Part shown: positions 35,259 through 44,085 of the stretch, in pieces | Layout: every line of letters begins with the position of its first letter | How positions within the stretch are numbered: position 1 is the stretch's first letter | NCBI GenBank assembly: GCA_019637645.1 | Contig: JAHBVH010000023.1 | Span: forward strand, 36,456-100,455 | Direction of reading: 5' to 3' | Origin: Caldilineaceae bacterium | GTDB lineage: Bacteria > Chloroflexota > Anaerolineae > Caldilineales > Caldilineaceae | DNA length: 64,000 nucleotides | Made by a program: the position numbers and the translations under genes | Notes under the pieces: model-generated | Databases searched by the model: none | What the model was told of the DNA's origin: nothing | What the model saw: the letters and a program-made list of their open reading frames with translations, nothing else

Positions 35259-37400
35259 TTATGCAACCGCTTCAAAGCGCAACAGTTCTGAGGTCAAGGC
35301 CCCCTCTAGGCGGATCGGAATACCGCTCTTCATCAAGGTAAAGCCATCAAGGATACAGCTTTGGCCGCTGTTGTCGAAGGTGACCTGATAGCGCTTGCTC
35401 AGATCCAACCCCCGCAGCCGCAGCAGATATTCGCTGGCGCGAGGAGTCGCCAGTTGGAAGATCCCGGCAAGGCCGCGACTGTGGTCACGCGCAGCCAATT
35501 CGAGAACCCCCCACCCTTGTGGCTCTGGCCCGGTCAAGCTGGGCGTGTGATGATAGATGCGTCCGGTGTTCATAAAGGGGCGCACAAAGTTTTTGTAGAG
35601 ATCGACAAAGTGGCGGATGCGCGCCAATTGTTGGGGGCTCCAGCCCGCGCCCAGCGGGTTAAAGAAGGCCAGGGTTGGCCGGACAAAGAGCAATAACCGC
35701 GTTTGGAAATCCAACTCGGCAGTAATGTGCCCATTCTGGCCGGCCACCAGCCGGTCTACATATTCGGGTGGTAGGGCCATGGTCATGCCATTGGTGATGG
35801 TAAAGGCGCGTGGCGCAATCTGCCAGTCGGTGACCCAGGTGTGACTAAAGCGGCGAACCATGCCCAGGTCGGTGCGGCCACCACCGCCCGCGCAGTTTTC
35901 AAAGATGACGTTGGGATATTTCTGCCGTAGCCGTTCATAGCTGGCATAGAGCGCTTCGTAATAGCGCCAATAGCCATTCTCCACAAAGCCATCGCGCGTA
36001 TGTTGCGCACCAGGGCCGACATTGGGCACATTGTAGTCCAGGCGGAAAAAGTCCAGTTCGTTCTCTTCGATCACCCGGCTGATCTGCTCTTCCATCCAGG
36101 CGGTGACTGCCGGGTTGGTCAGATCGAGCATATTGCCATTGATGACTTCGCCATGGTAGCCTACCGACAGCCATTCGGGGTGTGCTTGGTAAATTTGGCT
36201 CTCTTTGCCGATCCGCTCGGCGTCCATCCACAAGCCCCACAACATGCCCTTTTCGTGGACACGATCGCGGAAGGGTTTGAGCCCAGCGGGGAAGCGCGCG
36301 CGATCGGCGCTCCAGTCGCCCACGGTATTCCACCAGTGGCTGTAGGGCTTGGCATACCAACTGGCGTCAATAAAGAAGACCTCCGACCCAATGGCCGCGG
36401 CCGTCTCGATTTGGTGAAAGACCTGATCGACCGTGATCTCGACTTCGGGGCCAATGCCGGTTTCGATCCAGCCGCCCCGGCCACGCGGTTGGGGCAAGAA
36501 GACACTCTGGCGCAGGTGATCATGCATGGCATGAATGGCTGTATCGAGATCGCCAAAGGTGAGCCCCAAGTGGACTTCCGGCGTCTTGATCGTTTCGCCC
36601 GCGGCAATGATCCGCTGGGGTGCTGGCGCGTCTGGCCCGGCCCGGAAGAAGATTCGCGCCGCTTGATCGGTGGTCCCCTGATCCATGTCCAGATCAAATT
36701 CAAAGAGATAGCCGCCGGACCAGGCAAGCTGCCCCATAAAATGTTCACCGGTGGCGTTATTGCGCAGCACAAACATGGGGTGGCGATGGCGGTCGCGGCG
36801 ATAGCGCCCGTTGATCTGTAACCCGGCATTCGGCACGGGCTTCCATTGGAAGTCGCCTTCGTTGCCCCAATGCGGGTTTTCCATATAGCCGACCGAATAG
36901 AGCGGCGTGTCGCCATCGGGGAGGTGGAGCCGCCACCGCGGGGTGGTCAACAGGACACCACTCCACGGGGAGACGGCCCCCAAGGCGGCGGGCTGCGTGC
37001 CTGTATTGGTGATCTCCAACCAACGGGTAAAGACCGCCGTGCCATCCAGCAACATATGCACTTGGACCGTCACGGGCCGCACCGTGTGGCGCAGGGTCAG
37101 AATGGTGTGGAGCCCCTGTTCCGCCTGCTGTTGCTCCAGGTTGATCCATTCCCAGTGGGAAGCCAGGAGTTGACCATCGATCTCTAGCCAAAAGGACTGG
37201 GGCGTTGGATGTTTGTTGGGATCAAGGCGGGTGCCTTCTTCCCAAGCGTTGGCAAAACCAGCGCCATTCCACGCCCGTCCCACAAGCTGCCCGTGGATCA
37301 AGGACTCTTCGTATACATTCAACGCCGTGCGATAGGCGAGGGTTGGATAGGGCTCTTGCTGAACAAGCAGCTCACACCAGGTGTTGGTATTCGTTGTCAT
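35259..37400 (-). CDS. GH36-type alpha-galactosidase-like glycoside hydrolase
   Basis: 713 residues, the normal length for GH36. An N-terminal beta-supersandwich (to about 300) precedes a (beta/alpha)8 barrel with DASWYAKPYSHWWNTVGDWS and KGMLWGLWMDAERIG. The likely nucleophile Asp is near residue 455 in FFRLDYNVPN (the family's KWDxN position; here Leu-Asp-Tyr-Asn). The acid/base is near 524 in SHTWVTDWQ. A short C-terminal beta domain follows. There is no signal peptide, so it acts in the cytoplasm on imported alpha-galactosides or related glycosides. It is flanked by PhyH genes on the same strand, close to an importer. The exact glycoside is uncertain because the motifs differ from classical GH36. 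Confidence 0.85.
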   Translation of the reverse strand: MTTNTNTWCELLVQQEPYPTLAYRTALNVYEESLIHGQLVGRAWNGAGFANAWEEGTRLDPNKHPTPQSFWLEIDGQLLASHWEWINLEQQQAEQGLHTILTLRHTVRPVTVQVHMLLDGTAVFTRWLEITNTGTQPAALGAVSPWSGVLLTTPRWRLHLPDGDTPLYSVGYMENPHWGNEGDFQWKPVPNAGLQINGRYRRDRHRHPMFVLRNNATGEHFMGQLAWSGGYLFEFDLDMDQGTTDQAARIFFRAGPDAPAPQRIIAAGETIKTPEVHLGLTFGDLDTAIHAMHDHLRQSVFLPQPRGRGGWIETGIGPEVEITVDQVFHQIETAAAIGSEVFFIDASWYAKPYSHWWNTVGDWSADRARFPAGLKPFRDRVHEKGMLWGLWMDAERIGKESQIYQAHPEWLSVGYHGEVINGNMLDLTNPAVTAWMEEQISRVIEENELDFFRLDYNVPNVGPGAQHTRDGFVENGYWRYYEALYASYERLRQKYPNVIFENCAGGGGRTDLGMVRRFSHTWVTDWQIAPRAFTITNGMTMALPPEYVDRLVAGQNGHITAELDFQTRLLLFVRPTLAFFNPLGAGWSPQQLARIRHFVDLYKNFVRPFMNTGRIYHHTPSLTGPEPQGWGVLELAARDHSRGLAGIFQLATPRASEYLLRLRGLDLSKRYQVTFDNSGQSCILDGFTLMKSGIPIRLEGALTSELLRFEAVA

Positions 37401-37418
37401 AAGCTTTCATTCGGTAGA

Positions 37419-37480
37419 AGTTACGCAGTTGCTCGGCGTGACCAGAGACCTGATCGCGTCTTTGCGACGCATCATCAGGC
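37419..37480. repeat. MITE-like half end with palindrome overlapping a stop codon
   Basis: TAGAAGTTACGCAGTTG starts near 37417. A palindrome CCTGATCGCGTC / GACGCATCATCAGG follows; its right arm contains the stop codon of the PhyH gene (37475-37477). This suggests insertion at the gene's 3' end. Confidence 0.6.
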
Positions 37481-38296
37481 CGCTCGTTTACGGGCAAATT
37501 GGGGGAATAATTCGTCATGAATGGCAATGGGCTGTTCCAGGTGGATCATGCGCTTGGCATCGGCGGTGTCGATCATGGTGGGGAAGAACATGCCCGCGCC
37601 GGTGTCAAAATTGCCCCCGCCCGCCGAATGGACGCTCAGGTATTTACGCGCCGTTGCTAGGTCTTCTTCGGTTTTGGCGCGGCGAATGCAGTTCATGGTG
37701 AACATGCGGCGGCGTTGGTCACCACCGTAGGCGGCGTGGTAGAGATCATGGTTGAAAATGACAATATCGCCGGGCTCAGTTTCCAGGGCAATATTCCCAG
37801 GGAAGTCGCGCGGCAGCACGCCAAAGAGTTCTTCGCTCTGGTTGACGTTAATTTTATTGCGACGGATGAAATGGTCGGGGCTTTGGCTCCCAGGAATGAC
37901 CCGCAGCGCACCTGTGTCGCGCGTCAGGGGATCGAGGTAGAAGGCGACCTTGACGGCAAAGAGCTGACCCCAGTTACCATCGGGATGCCAGCGGGTGTCA
38001 CCGCTGTAGTAGTTGCCATCACCGCTACAATAGTTGAAATCCTCCCCGATGACGCCGCTGATTAAGCCCAGGATGCTGGGGTGGTCGAGAATGGCGCACA
38101 TCTCTGGCGTGTGTTCGATCGGCCCGCCAAACATGGTGCGTTTGGAACCATCATGAATGTTCCCGCCCCCCCGTTGTTGGATCGACCATTCAAAGCCCTT
38201 GGTGATCGCGGCGACTTCGCTGGGCGAGAATAGTTGCCGAATACAGAGATAGCCAAAGGTGTTGAAAAAGTTAACTTGTGCTTGTGTGAGTTGCAT
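37475..38296 (-). CDS. Phytanoyl-CoA dioxygenase (PhyH) family protein
   Basis: 273 residues. HxD is present as TRWHPDGNWG, followed by VAFYLDPLTRDTGALRVIPG. The distal His is in FNHDLYHAAYGGDQRRRMFTM with a basic 2-oxoglutarate-binding stretch. It is closely related to the PhyH at 49910-50752 (shared N-terminal LTQAQVNFFNTFGYL-type start, DTRWH, AFYLDPLTRDTGALRVIPG), so these are paralogues. Its C-terminus is set by a stop codon inside a palindromic element, so the tail may have been altered by insertion. It is on the same strand as GH36, 75 bases upstream of it. Confidence 0.9.
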   Translation of the reverse strand: MQLTQAQVNFFNTFGYLCIRQLFSPSEVAAITKGFEWSIQQRGGGNIHDGSKRTMFGGPIEHTPEMCAILDHPSILGLISGVIGEDFNYCSGDGNYYSGDTRWHPDGNWGQLFAVKVAFYLDPLTRDTGALRVIPGSQSPDHFIRRNKINVNQSEELFGVLPRDFPGNIALETEPGDIVIFNHDLYHAAYGGDQRRRMFTMNCIRRAKTEEDLATARKYLSVHSAGGGNFDTGAGMFFPTMIDTADAKRMIHLEQPIAIHDELFPQFARKRAA

Positions 38297-38327
38297 AGGT
38301 ACCTGCTTATCTGAAAATTTGATAACC

Positions 38328-38356
38328 TTGACTTAGTCTATGACTTAGTTTATATT
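38328..38356 (+). promoter_or_regulatory. Promoter with tandem 12-bp repeats ahead of vapBC
   Basis: TTGACT (38328-38333), a 17-base spacer and TATATT (38351-38356). Two head-to-tail copies of TGACTTAGT(C/T)TA (38329-38352) fill the promoter core. Placement over the core promoter suits autorepression by the antitoxin. Confidence 0.65.
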
Positions 38357-38432
38357 GGCTGACGTAGCTCCTCCAATGGCGTGCCTTTCCCGGGGCCGCT
38401 TGTGAATGAACACGGATAATAAAGGATAGACC

Positions 38433-38678
38433 ATGCCAACCATAGTGAATATTCACGAAGCTAAAACACATTTGTCCAAAATGTTACAACGCGTTGCGAT
38501 CGGTGAAGAGATCATTATTGCCAAAGCTGGCCAACCGATTGCTCGCATTGTGCCCTATACACAAAAGCCTTTACAACGCATCCCTGGTAGTGCAAAAGGG
38601 AAAATACAGATTGCGTCGGATTTTAATGCACCTTTGCCAGATGATATTTTGGATACCTTTGAAGGGAAAGGGCCGTAA
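38433..38678 (+). CDS. Phd/YefM-type antitoxin (VapB-like)
   Basis: 81 residues. The N-terminus MPTIVNIHEAKTHLSKMLQR, then GEEIIIAKAGQPIARIVPY, is the Phd/YefM DNA-binding fold (beta-hairpin plus helix). The acidic, Pro-rich C-terminus (APLPDDILDTFEG) is the expected toxin-wrapping tail. It lies eight bases before the PIN toxin gene in one operon. It should bind its own promoter, where two direct repeats overlap the -35/-10 region, and neutralise the toxin. The pairing of a Phd-type antitoxin with a PIN toxin is common. Confidence 0.9.
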   Translation: MPTIVNIHEAKTHLSKMLQRVAIGEEIIIAKAGQPIARIVPYTQKPLQRIPGSAKGKIQIASDFNAPLPDDILDTFEGKGP

Positions 38679-38686
38679 GGGAAAGA

Positions 38687-39082
38687 ATGCCTTATCTCCT
38701 TGATACCCACACATTTCTCTGGTGGATTGATAATGATCCGCGTTTATCCGCGCGCGTTGATGCGATTATTCGGGATGGTGCCAATGAGTTGTGGTTTAGC
38801 GCGGCCAGTAGCTGGGAAATTGCGATTAAAACGCAACTCGGTAAGTTAAGCTTACCCGGCAGTGCAACCACATTAGAACAATTTGTCATCGATCAGTTGA
38901 CCGCGAATTATTTTGTCACTTTGCCGATTCGAGTCGACCATACCTTACAGGTCTATCACTTGCCTCTTCACCATCGTGATCCCTTTGATCGCATCTTGAT
39001 CGCGCAAAGTTCTAGCGAGAACGTGCCAATTTTGACCGATGACCCCTTCATTCGCCAGTATGATGTTCAAGTCATCTGGTAA
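38687..39082 (+). CDS. PIN-domain ribonuclease toxin (VapC-like)
   Basis: 131 residues. The PIN-fold acidic site is visible: Asp6 in LLDTHTFLWW, Glu near 43 in SSWEIAIKTQ, Asp in HHRDPFDRILIAQS near 98, and Asp in LTDDPFIR near 117. These bind Mg and cleave RNA (often tRNA or rRNA in this family). Length and order are typical. The stop is followed five bases later by the end of a convergent permease gene, so the module sits tightly between PhyH and transporter genes on the opposite strand and may be a small mobile insert. Confidence 0.9.
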   Translation: MPYLLDTHTFLWWIDNDPRLSARVDAIIRDGANELWFSAASSWEIAIKTQLGKLSLPGSATTLEQFVIDQLTANYFVTLPIRVDHTLQVYHLPLHHRDPFDRILIAQSSSENVPILTDDPFIRQYDVQVIW

Positions 39083-39087
39083 AGTAG

Positions 39088-39951
39088 TTACGCCTTTAAC
39101 CCCGTCATGGCAATGCCGCGGATAAAGTATTTGGACGCTAGGCTATAGATCAGCATGACGGGAATCACGGTCAGCATCGAACCGGCGGCCCACATTTCGT
39201 AGCGGGTCCACCAGAGGTTGCGCAGACCGGCCAAAATGAGCGGCAAGGTCTGTTTGTCTGGGCTGCTCAACACGACGAGCGGCCACAGATAGCTATCCCA
39301 GTTGCCGAGAAACGAGAAGATCGCCAACGCTGCGAGCGGCGCACCCGAGAGGGGCAAGACAATCTGCGCAAAGATGCGCCATTCCGAGGCACCATCGATC
39401 CGCGCCGCATCGATCAGCTCTACGGGGATAGTCTCCATAAACTGGCGCAACATAAACATGCCAAACGAAGACCACAGGCCCGTAATAATGATGCCGCCCA
39501 AGTTATTGGCTAACCCAAAGCCGGTGACCGTGAGGTAGAGCGGCACCATGATTACGGCAAAGGGGACCATCATGGTCGAGAGCATGAGTAGAAAGAGCTT
39601 TTCTTTGCCCCAAAAGTGATATTTGGCAAAGACAAAGCCTAGCGCCGCCGAGGTTAACAGCGTCGCCAGCGTAACAACTGTCGCCGCAATCGTGCTGTTG
39701 AGAAAGGCAACCGGGAAATTGACGCGGCTGGCAATCTCCACATAGTTGTTGACCGTCCACACTTCGGGCAACATCGACTTCGAACTCACCAAATCCCTAA
39801 AGGTTTTGAACGAGGCGAAGATCATCCAGATGAAGGGCAAAATCGCCAAGAGCGACATGAACAACAGAATCGCGTGCGAAACGAGTTGGCCCATCATGGC
39901 GGACGACAGCCAAGGGCGCGCCGGGCGCGTTAGACGTTGGGTGGCTTGCAT
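39088..39951 (-). CDS. Carbohydrate ABC transporter permease (MalG type)
   Basis: 287 residues. Six membrane helices, the first at about 24-48 (HAILLFMSLLAILPFIWMIF). The EAA loop is ELIDAARIDGASEWRIFAQI near residue 190. The C-terminus IRGIAMTGLKA is usual for the family. It is the last gene of the minus-strand unit binding protein(s)-permease-permease (44085 down to 39088). AAAGG about ten bases upstream is the ribosome site. There is no ATPase in the unit. Confidence 0.92.
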   Translation of the reverse strand: MQATQRLTRPARPWLSSAMMGQLVSHAILLFMSLLAILPFIWMIFASFKTFRDLVSSKSMLPEVWTVNNYVEIASRVNFPVAFLNSTIAATVVTLATLLTSAALGFVFAKYHFWGKEKLFLLMLSTMMVPFAVIMVPLYLTVTGFGLANNLGGIIITGLWSSFGMFMLRQFMETIPVELIDAARIDGASEWRIFAQIVLPLSGAPLAALAIFSFLGNWDSYLWPLVVLSSPDKQTLPLILAGLRNLWWTRYEMWAAGSMLTVIPVMLIYSLASKYFIRGIAMTGLKA

Positions 39952-39964
39952 GGTGAATAACCTT

Positions 39965-40924
39965 TCAATAGGACCACGATGGCCGAATCAAGCGTAGTTG
40001 CAGCACGGTGATGATGATGATAAAGACAAATTGGATCAGCGCGGCTGCTGTCGCGGTGCCAAAGCGAATATCCTGGAAGGCTTCTTGGTAGATAAGCAGG
40101 TTAAACATGTAGGTCGAATTGCCTGGGCCACCGTTGGTCAAGACAAAGACGCCTGTAAATTCCTGCAAAGCACCGATAGCCAGAATCACCATCACCAACG
40201 CCAACGTGTGGGAAAGCAGCGGCAGCGTGATAAAGCGGAACCGTTGCCATGCATTCACGCCATCCACCGTGGCGGCATCATGGATCTCCATCGGAATATT
40301 GAGCATGCCCGCTGTCAAGATGACAATGTAGAAACCAAGCCCCTTCCAAATACCGATCCCAACCGCGGTTGGGAGGGCTGTCTTGGAGCTGGAAAGCCAG
40401 TCAAAGGGGGGCAGGCCAATGCTTTCCAAGATGCGGTTAAATTGTCCAATCTCTGGGTCCATCAGCATGCGGAAGAGCAAGGCAATGGCTACCAAGGAAA
40501 TCACCACCGGCAAAAAGAGAATCCCTTGATAGAGGTTGCGCCCATGGCGGACATTGACCAAACAGAGGGCAATGCCCAAGCTGAGGGGCAACATGCCGAC
40601 AAAGGAAAAAACGGCCCAAGAGATCGTGTTACGCACCGAAATCATAAAGAGGGGATTGGCAAAGAGCTGGCGGAAATTATCGAGCCCGACAAAGGGGCTG
40701 CCAGCTGGATCGAGTATTTGATATTTGACCACCGCCAAGCGAAAGGCCAAAATGATCGGCTGGTAGGCAAAGAACCAATACCAGATCAATGTGGGGATAA
40801 TAACAGTGACGCCAAACCAAAATTGTGGTTTACGTAGTATCCTACGGATGGTGGCGCCAATGCCGTGCGAACGTCGCACCGTCAGGGGACGGTGGCTCTC
40901 TAACGCACCTGCGCGTTGCGTCAT
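39965..40924 (-). CDS. Carbohydrate ABC transporter permease (MalF/LplB type)
   Basis: 319 residues with a 35-residue basic N-terminal extension, then six membrane helices (the first FWFGVTVIIPTLIWYWFFAY). The EAA loop is EIHDAATVDGVNAWQRFRFI, with His-Asp in place of the common Tyr-Glu before AA. AGGGAG upstream gives the start. It partners the permease at 39088, 13 bases downstream. A heptamer repeat array of about 170 bases lies between this gene and the upstream binding-protein gene, inside the presumed operon. Confidence 0.92.
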   Translation of the reverse strand: MTQRAGALESHRPLTVRRSHGIGATIRRILRKPQFWFGVTVIIPTLIWYWFFAYQPIILAFRLAVVKYQILDPAGSPFVGLDNFRQLFANPLFMISVRNTISWAVFSFVGMLPLSLGIALCLVNVRHGRNLYQGILFLPVVISLVAIALLFRMLMDPEIGQFNRILESIGLPPFDWLSSSKTALPTAVGIGIWKGLGFYIVILTAGMLNIPMEIHDAATVDGVNAWQRFRFITLPLLSHTLALVMVILAIGALQEFTGVFVLTNGGPGNSTYMFNLLIYQEAFQDIRFGTATAAALIQFVFIIIITVLQLRLIRPSWSY

Positions 40925-40940
40925 GATCTTTCTCCCTGCT

Positions 40941-41112
40941 CTCTATTGTCTATTGTCATTGGTCCTTTGTCACTTGTCCTTTGTCCTTTGTTACTTGTCA
41001 TTGGTCCTTTGTCACTTGTCCCTTGTCACTCGTTTACCACCATGTGCGGAATGACGAATGACAAAGGACCAATGACCAATGACGAATGCCCAATGACAAA
41101 GGACCAATGACT
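40941..41112. repeat. Heptamer array with large inverted copy inside a transporter operon
   Basis: Heptamers TTGTCAC, TTGTCCT, TTGTCAT and TGGTCCT run to about 41031. After about 20 bases the complementary words follow (ATGACAA, AGGACCA, ATGACGA). It can form a long imperfect hairpin between the binding-protein and permease genes. Confidence 0.85.
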
Positions 41113-41124
41113 AAATGAGCAACC

Positions 41125-42543
41125 TTACCCGCTTACGCTTTGGGCATCTTCCAAGAATTGCTGATATTGTGCTTCGGCCCGTTCCTGATATTGGGCAACG
41201 GCTTCGGCCGCGGTCAATTCGCCTTGGCGCACCAAAGAGCAGATCTCCCCACCAATCGCGTCGACTTCGGAGGGGAAGCCAAAGCCTTCGCCATAGTAGC
41301 GGGTCTGCGGGAGCAGATGATCCACATTGAGCTGGGCAGCCTTCACGTTCGGGCTATCCTCACTCGGATCGGCGAAGTAGTCGTAATTGCCGACGAGGCC
41401 AGCCCAAGCGGGAATAATGCCGCCGTAAATGGCCGAATAGCCCCGTTGGCCTTCTTCCGTACACATCATGCGTAGGAACTGTTGCGAGACCTCGGGGTTT
41501 TTGGAATTGCGTGGTGCCGCAAAGCCCCAACCAGCCTCACCCACGAAGAAGGGGGCTTCGGCGCCATTGATCTTGGGCGCGCCAGCCAAGAAGAAGTTGT
41601 AGCCCAAGTCACGCCCTTGGACGGCTGGCGTGCCATTGCCACGAGCAATCGCCACTTTACCGGCCAACGCCGCATCGATCTGCGTCTGGTCGAGTTCGGT
41701 TTCAATCCCCATCTGCACAGGAGTCGCGGCAAAGAGTTCCATGGCGCGGACGCCCGCTTCGCTGTTGATGTTGAAGGTCTTGCTGTTGTTGTCCCACCAG
41801 TCGGTGCCTTCGGGGGCCAGGAGGGTGCGCAGGATGCCCAGGTAGCTCTGGTTGTCCCAGCCCTTGCTGCTCAGGCCCCAGCGTTCGACCTTGCCATCGG
41901 TCTCCACCTGGAGCGCCTTGGCTAATTCCCACATACTTTCATAGCTCTCAAAGAAGGGCTCGCCATTGGTGGGCGGGTAGAGGGCGGTCAGACCGGCGGC
42001 TTCTACATCATCAACGGGCACGTTTACGACTTGGCCGACCCCATTCACTTCGGTGGGCACGCCGTAGAGTTCGCCTTCCCAAGTATACGCGCCAATGCCA
42101 TCACCGATAAAGTCGGTCTCTGGGTTCACGCCTTGGGCATCATAGACGCTTTCCTTCAAGGGCATGAGCGCTTTCTGAATGTGGAGCGGGATCAGTACTT
42201 TGCCCATAATGCAGATAACATCGGGCTGGGTGCCAGCGGAGAGGGCGGCAATCAACTTGGTTTCCAAGGGCCAAGCCTGGGGCTCAACCGCCAAAGTGAC
42301 CCCGCTTTGCTCCTTGAAGAGATCGGCGAGCCGCTTGTAGGTTTCGACATGGGGATCGTATTGCAAGCCCCAGAGCACACCGCTCGTGCTTTCGGGGGCC
42401 GGAGCGGCGGCGCCACCACTGGTCGCCTCTTGTTGGGCAGCGGGTGCCGGGGCGGATGGCATACAAGCCGCCAGCGTGCTGACACTGACTGCACCTGCGG
42501 TGTACTTCAAGAAACTTCGTCGCGAGATTGCACTGCTTTTCAT
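41125..42543 (-). CDS. Sugar ABC transporter substrate-binding lipoprotein (Tat), duplicate pair member 2
   Basis: 472 residues. Tat signal SRRSFLKYTAGAVSVSTLAAC with lipobox LAAC, then an Ala/Pro-rich linker. The mature binding-protein fold includes LWGLQYDPHVETYKRLADLF and ICIMGKVLIPLHIQK. GGAGGAA lies immediately upstream of 42543. Nearly every motif is shared with the gene at 42673-44085 (about four in five residues identical by eye), so the two are tandem duplicates. It is the copy next to the permease pair. Differences cluster in the linker and in the region TPVQMGIETELDQTQIDAAL versus its counterpart. Confidence 0.92.
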   Translation of the reverse strand: MKSSAISRRSFLKYTAGAVSVSTLAACMPSAPAPAAQQEATSGGAAAPAPESTSGVLWGLQYDPHVETYKRLADLFKEQSGVTLAVEPQAWPLETKLIAALSAGTQPDVICIMGKVLIPLHIQKALMPLKESVYDAQGVNPETDFIGDGIGAYTWEGELYGVPTEVNGVGQVVNVPVDDVEAAGLTALYPPTNGEPFFESYESMWELAKALQVETDGKVERWGLSSKGWDNQSYLGILRTLLAPEGTDWWDNNSKTFNINSEAGVRAMELFAATPVQMGIETELDQTQIDAALAGKVAIARGNGTPAVQGRDLGYNFFLAGAPKINGAEAPFFVGEAGWGFAAPRNSKNPEVSQQFLRMMCTEEGQRGYSAIYGGIIPAWAGLVGNYDYFADPSEDSPNVKAAQLNVDHLLPQTRYYGEGFGFPSEVDAIGGEICSLVRQGELTAAEAVAQYQERAEAQYQQFLEDAQSVSG

Positions 42544-42576
42544 GTATTCCTCCAAATTACAAATAAATAAAATAGA

Positions 42577-42658
42577 TAGAAGCTGCGCAGCTAGATTCGC
42601 CTTGACATGCCCGTTGGCTGCTCGAAACCTAACTGTCTGGGGAGATGCGTAACTCCTA
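42577..42658. mobile_element. MITE-like element, 82 bp, with eroded centre
   Basis: Ends TAGAAGCTGCGCA (42577-42589) and the inverted copy of TAGGAGTTACGCA (42646-42658). The internal palindrome is not recognisable. It lies between the two duplicated binding-protein genes. Confidence 0.65.
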
Positions 42659-42672
42659 GCCTAGAAACAAGC

Positions 42673-44085
42673 TTACCCGGTGACGTTCTTCGTATCCTCT
42701 AAAAACTGCTGATATTGGGCTTCACAGCGCTCCTGGTATTGGGCAACGGCTTCGGCGGCGGTCAATTCGCCTTGGCGGACCAAGGAGCAGATTTCCCCAC
42801 CAATGCCGTCTACCTCGGCTGGGTAGCCAAAGCCTTCGCCATAGTATTGAGTTTGCGGGAGCAGGTGATCCATACTCAGCTTGGCATAGAGGACATTGGG
42901 GCTATCCTCACTCGGATCGGCGAAATGATCAAACTTGCCCACCAGCCCCGCCCAGGCTGGCACCAAGCCGCTGTAGATCATTGAATAGGTGCGTTGCCCT
43001 TCTTCGGTTGCCATCATCCGCAAGAAGGCCAAGGAGACATCGGGGTTGCGGCTGTTCTTGGGCGCGGCAAAACCCCAACCCGCCTCGCCCACCAATAGCG
43101 GCGGCTCGTCGCCAATGACTTTGGGCACGCCGCTCATAAAGAAGTTGTAGCCCAAATCGCGCCCTTGCAACGCTGGCCCGGTTGAGCCGCGCGCCAATGC
43201 TACTTTGCCAGCCAGCGCCGCATCGGCATGATTTTGGTCAAGCTCGGTTTCAATGCCCAGCTTCACCGGCGTTTCGGCAAAGAGTTCCATAGCGCGAACG
43301 CCCGCTTCGCTGTTGATGTGGAAGCTCTTGCTGTTGTTGTCCCACCAGTCGGTGCCATCGTTGGCCAGCAAGGTGCGCAAAATGCCGAGGTAGCTCTGGT
43401 TGTCCCAACCTTTGCTGCTCAGTCCCCAACGTTCGACCTTGCCGTTGGTCTCGACTTGGAGCGCTTTGGCTAATTCCCACATGCTTTCGTAGCTGGCAAA
43501 GAAAGGTTCACCATTGGTCGGGGGATATTGGGTGGTCAGACCGGCAGCTTCCACATCATCGACTGGCACATTGACAAAGCTGCCAACGCTGTTCACCTCG
43601 GTCGGCACGCCATAGAGTTCGCCTTCCCAAGTGTATGCACCGATGGCGTCACCGATAAAGTCAGTCTCTGGATTCACCCCTTGGGCATCGTAGACGCTTT
43701 CCTTCAAGGGCATGATCGCTTTCTGAATATGGAGCGGGATCATAACCTTCCCCATAATGCAGATGACATCGGGTTGTGTCCCCGCGGAGAGCGCGGCGAT
43801 CAATTTGGTTTCCAGGGGCCAGCCTTGGGGCTCGACCGCTAGGGTGATGCCACTTTGCTCCTTAAAGAGATCGGCGAGCCGGTTGTAGGTTGCCACATGG
43901 GGATCATATTGCAGGCCCCACAAGGTACCCGTTGTGCTTTCGGGCGCGGCTGCGCCACTAGCGGCCTCTTGTTGCGCAGCGGGCGGGGGCGATGACGATG
44001 GCATACAAGCCGCCAGGGCGCTGACGCCGAGCGCCCCCGCGGTGAAGTGCAAGAATGTACGTCGACTTACTCCCTTGGCTTTCAT
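42673..44085 (-). CDS. Sugar ABC transporter substrate-binding lipoprotein (Tat), duplicate pair member 1
   Basis: 470 residues. Tat signal SRRTFLHFTAGALGVSALAAC with lipobox LAAC. AAGGAGGAAAGC just before 44085 is an excellent ribosome site, preferred over the in-frame 44109. The mature sequence is very close to the downstream gene (LWGLQYDPHVATYNRLADLF, WWDNNSKSFHINSEAGVRAM, GGEICSLVRQGELTAAEAVA). One permease pair serves two binding proteins, which suggests a shared channel with two specificities or dosage. It is the first gene of the unit, downstream of the GntR gene on the same strand, with 501 bases between them. Confidence 0.92.
   Translation of the reverse strand: MKAKGVSRRTFLHFTAGALGVSALAACMPSSSPPPAAQQEAASGAAAPESTTGTLWGLQYDPHVATYNRLADLFKEQSGITLAVEPQGWPLETKLIAALSAGTQPDVICIMGKVMIPLHIQKAIMPLKESVYDAQGVNPETDFIGDAIGAYTWEGELYGVPTEVNSVGSFVNVPVDDVEAAGLTTQYPPTNGEPFFASYESMWELAKALQVETNGKVERWGLSSKGWDNQSYLGILRTLLANDGTDWWDNNSKSFHINSEAGVRAMELFAETPVKLGIETELDQNHADAALAGKVALARGSTGPALQGRDLGYNFFMSGVPKVIGDEPPLLVGEAGWGFAAPKNSRNPDVSLAFLRMMATEEGQRTYSMIYSGLVPAWAGLVGKFDHFADPSEDSPNVLYAKLSMDHLLPQTQYYGEGFGYPAEVDGIGGEICSLVRQGELTAAEAVAQYQERCEAQYQQFLEDTKNVTG

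Noticed and set aside
39079..39095. AGTAGTTACGCC as another MITE-like end
   Set aside because: Only about nine bases match, and they overlap the stop codon of the convergent permease, so coincidence is likely.
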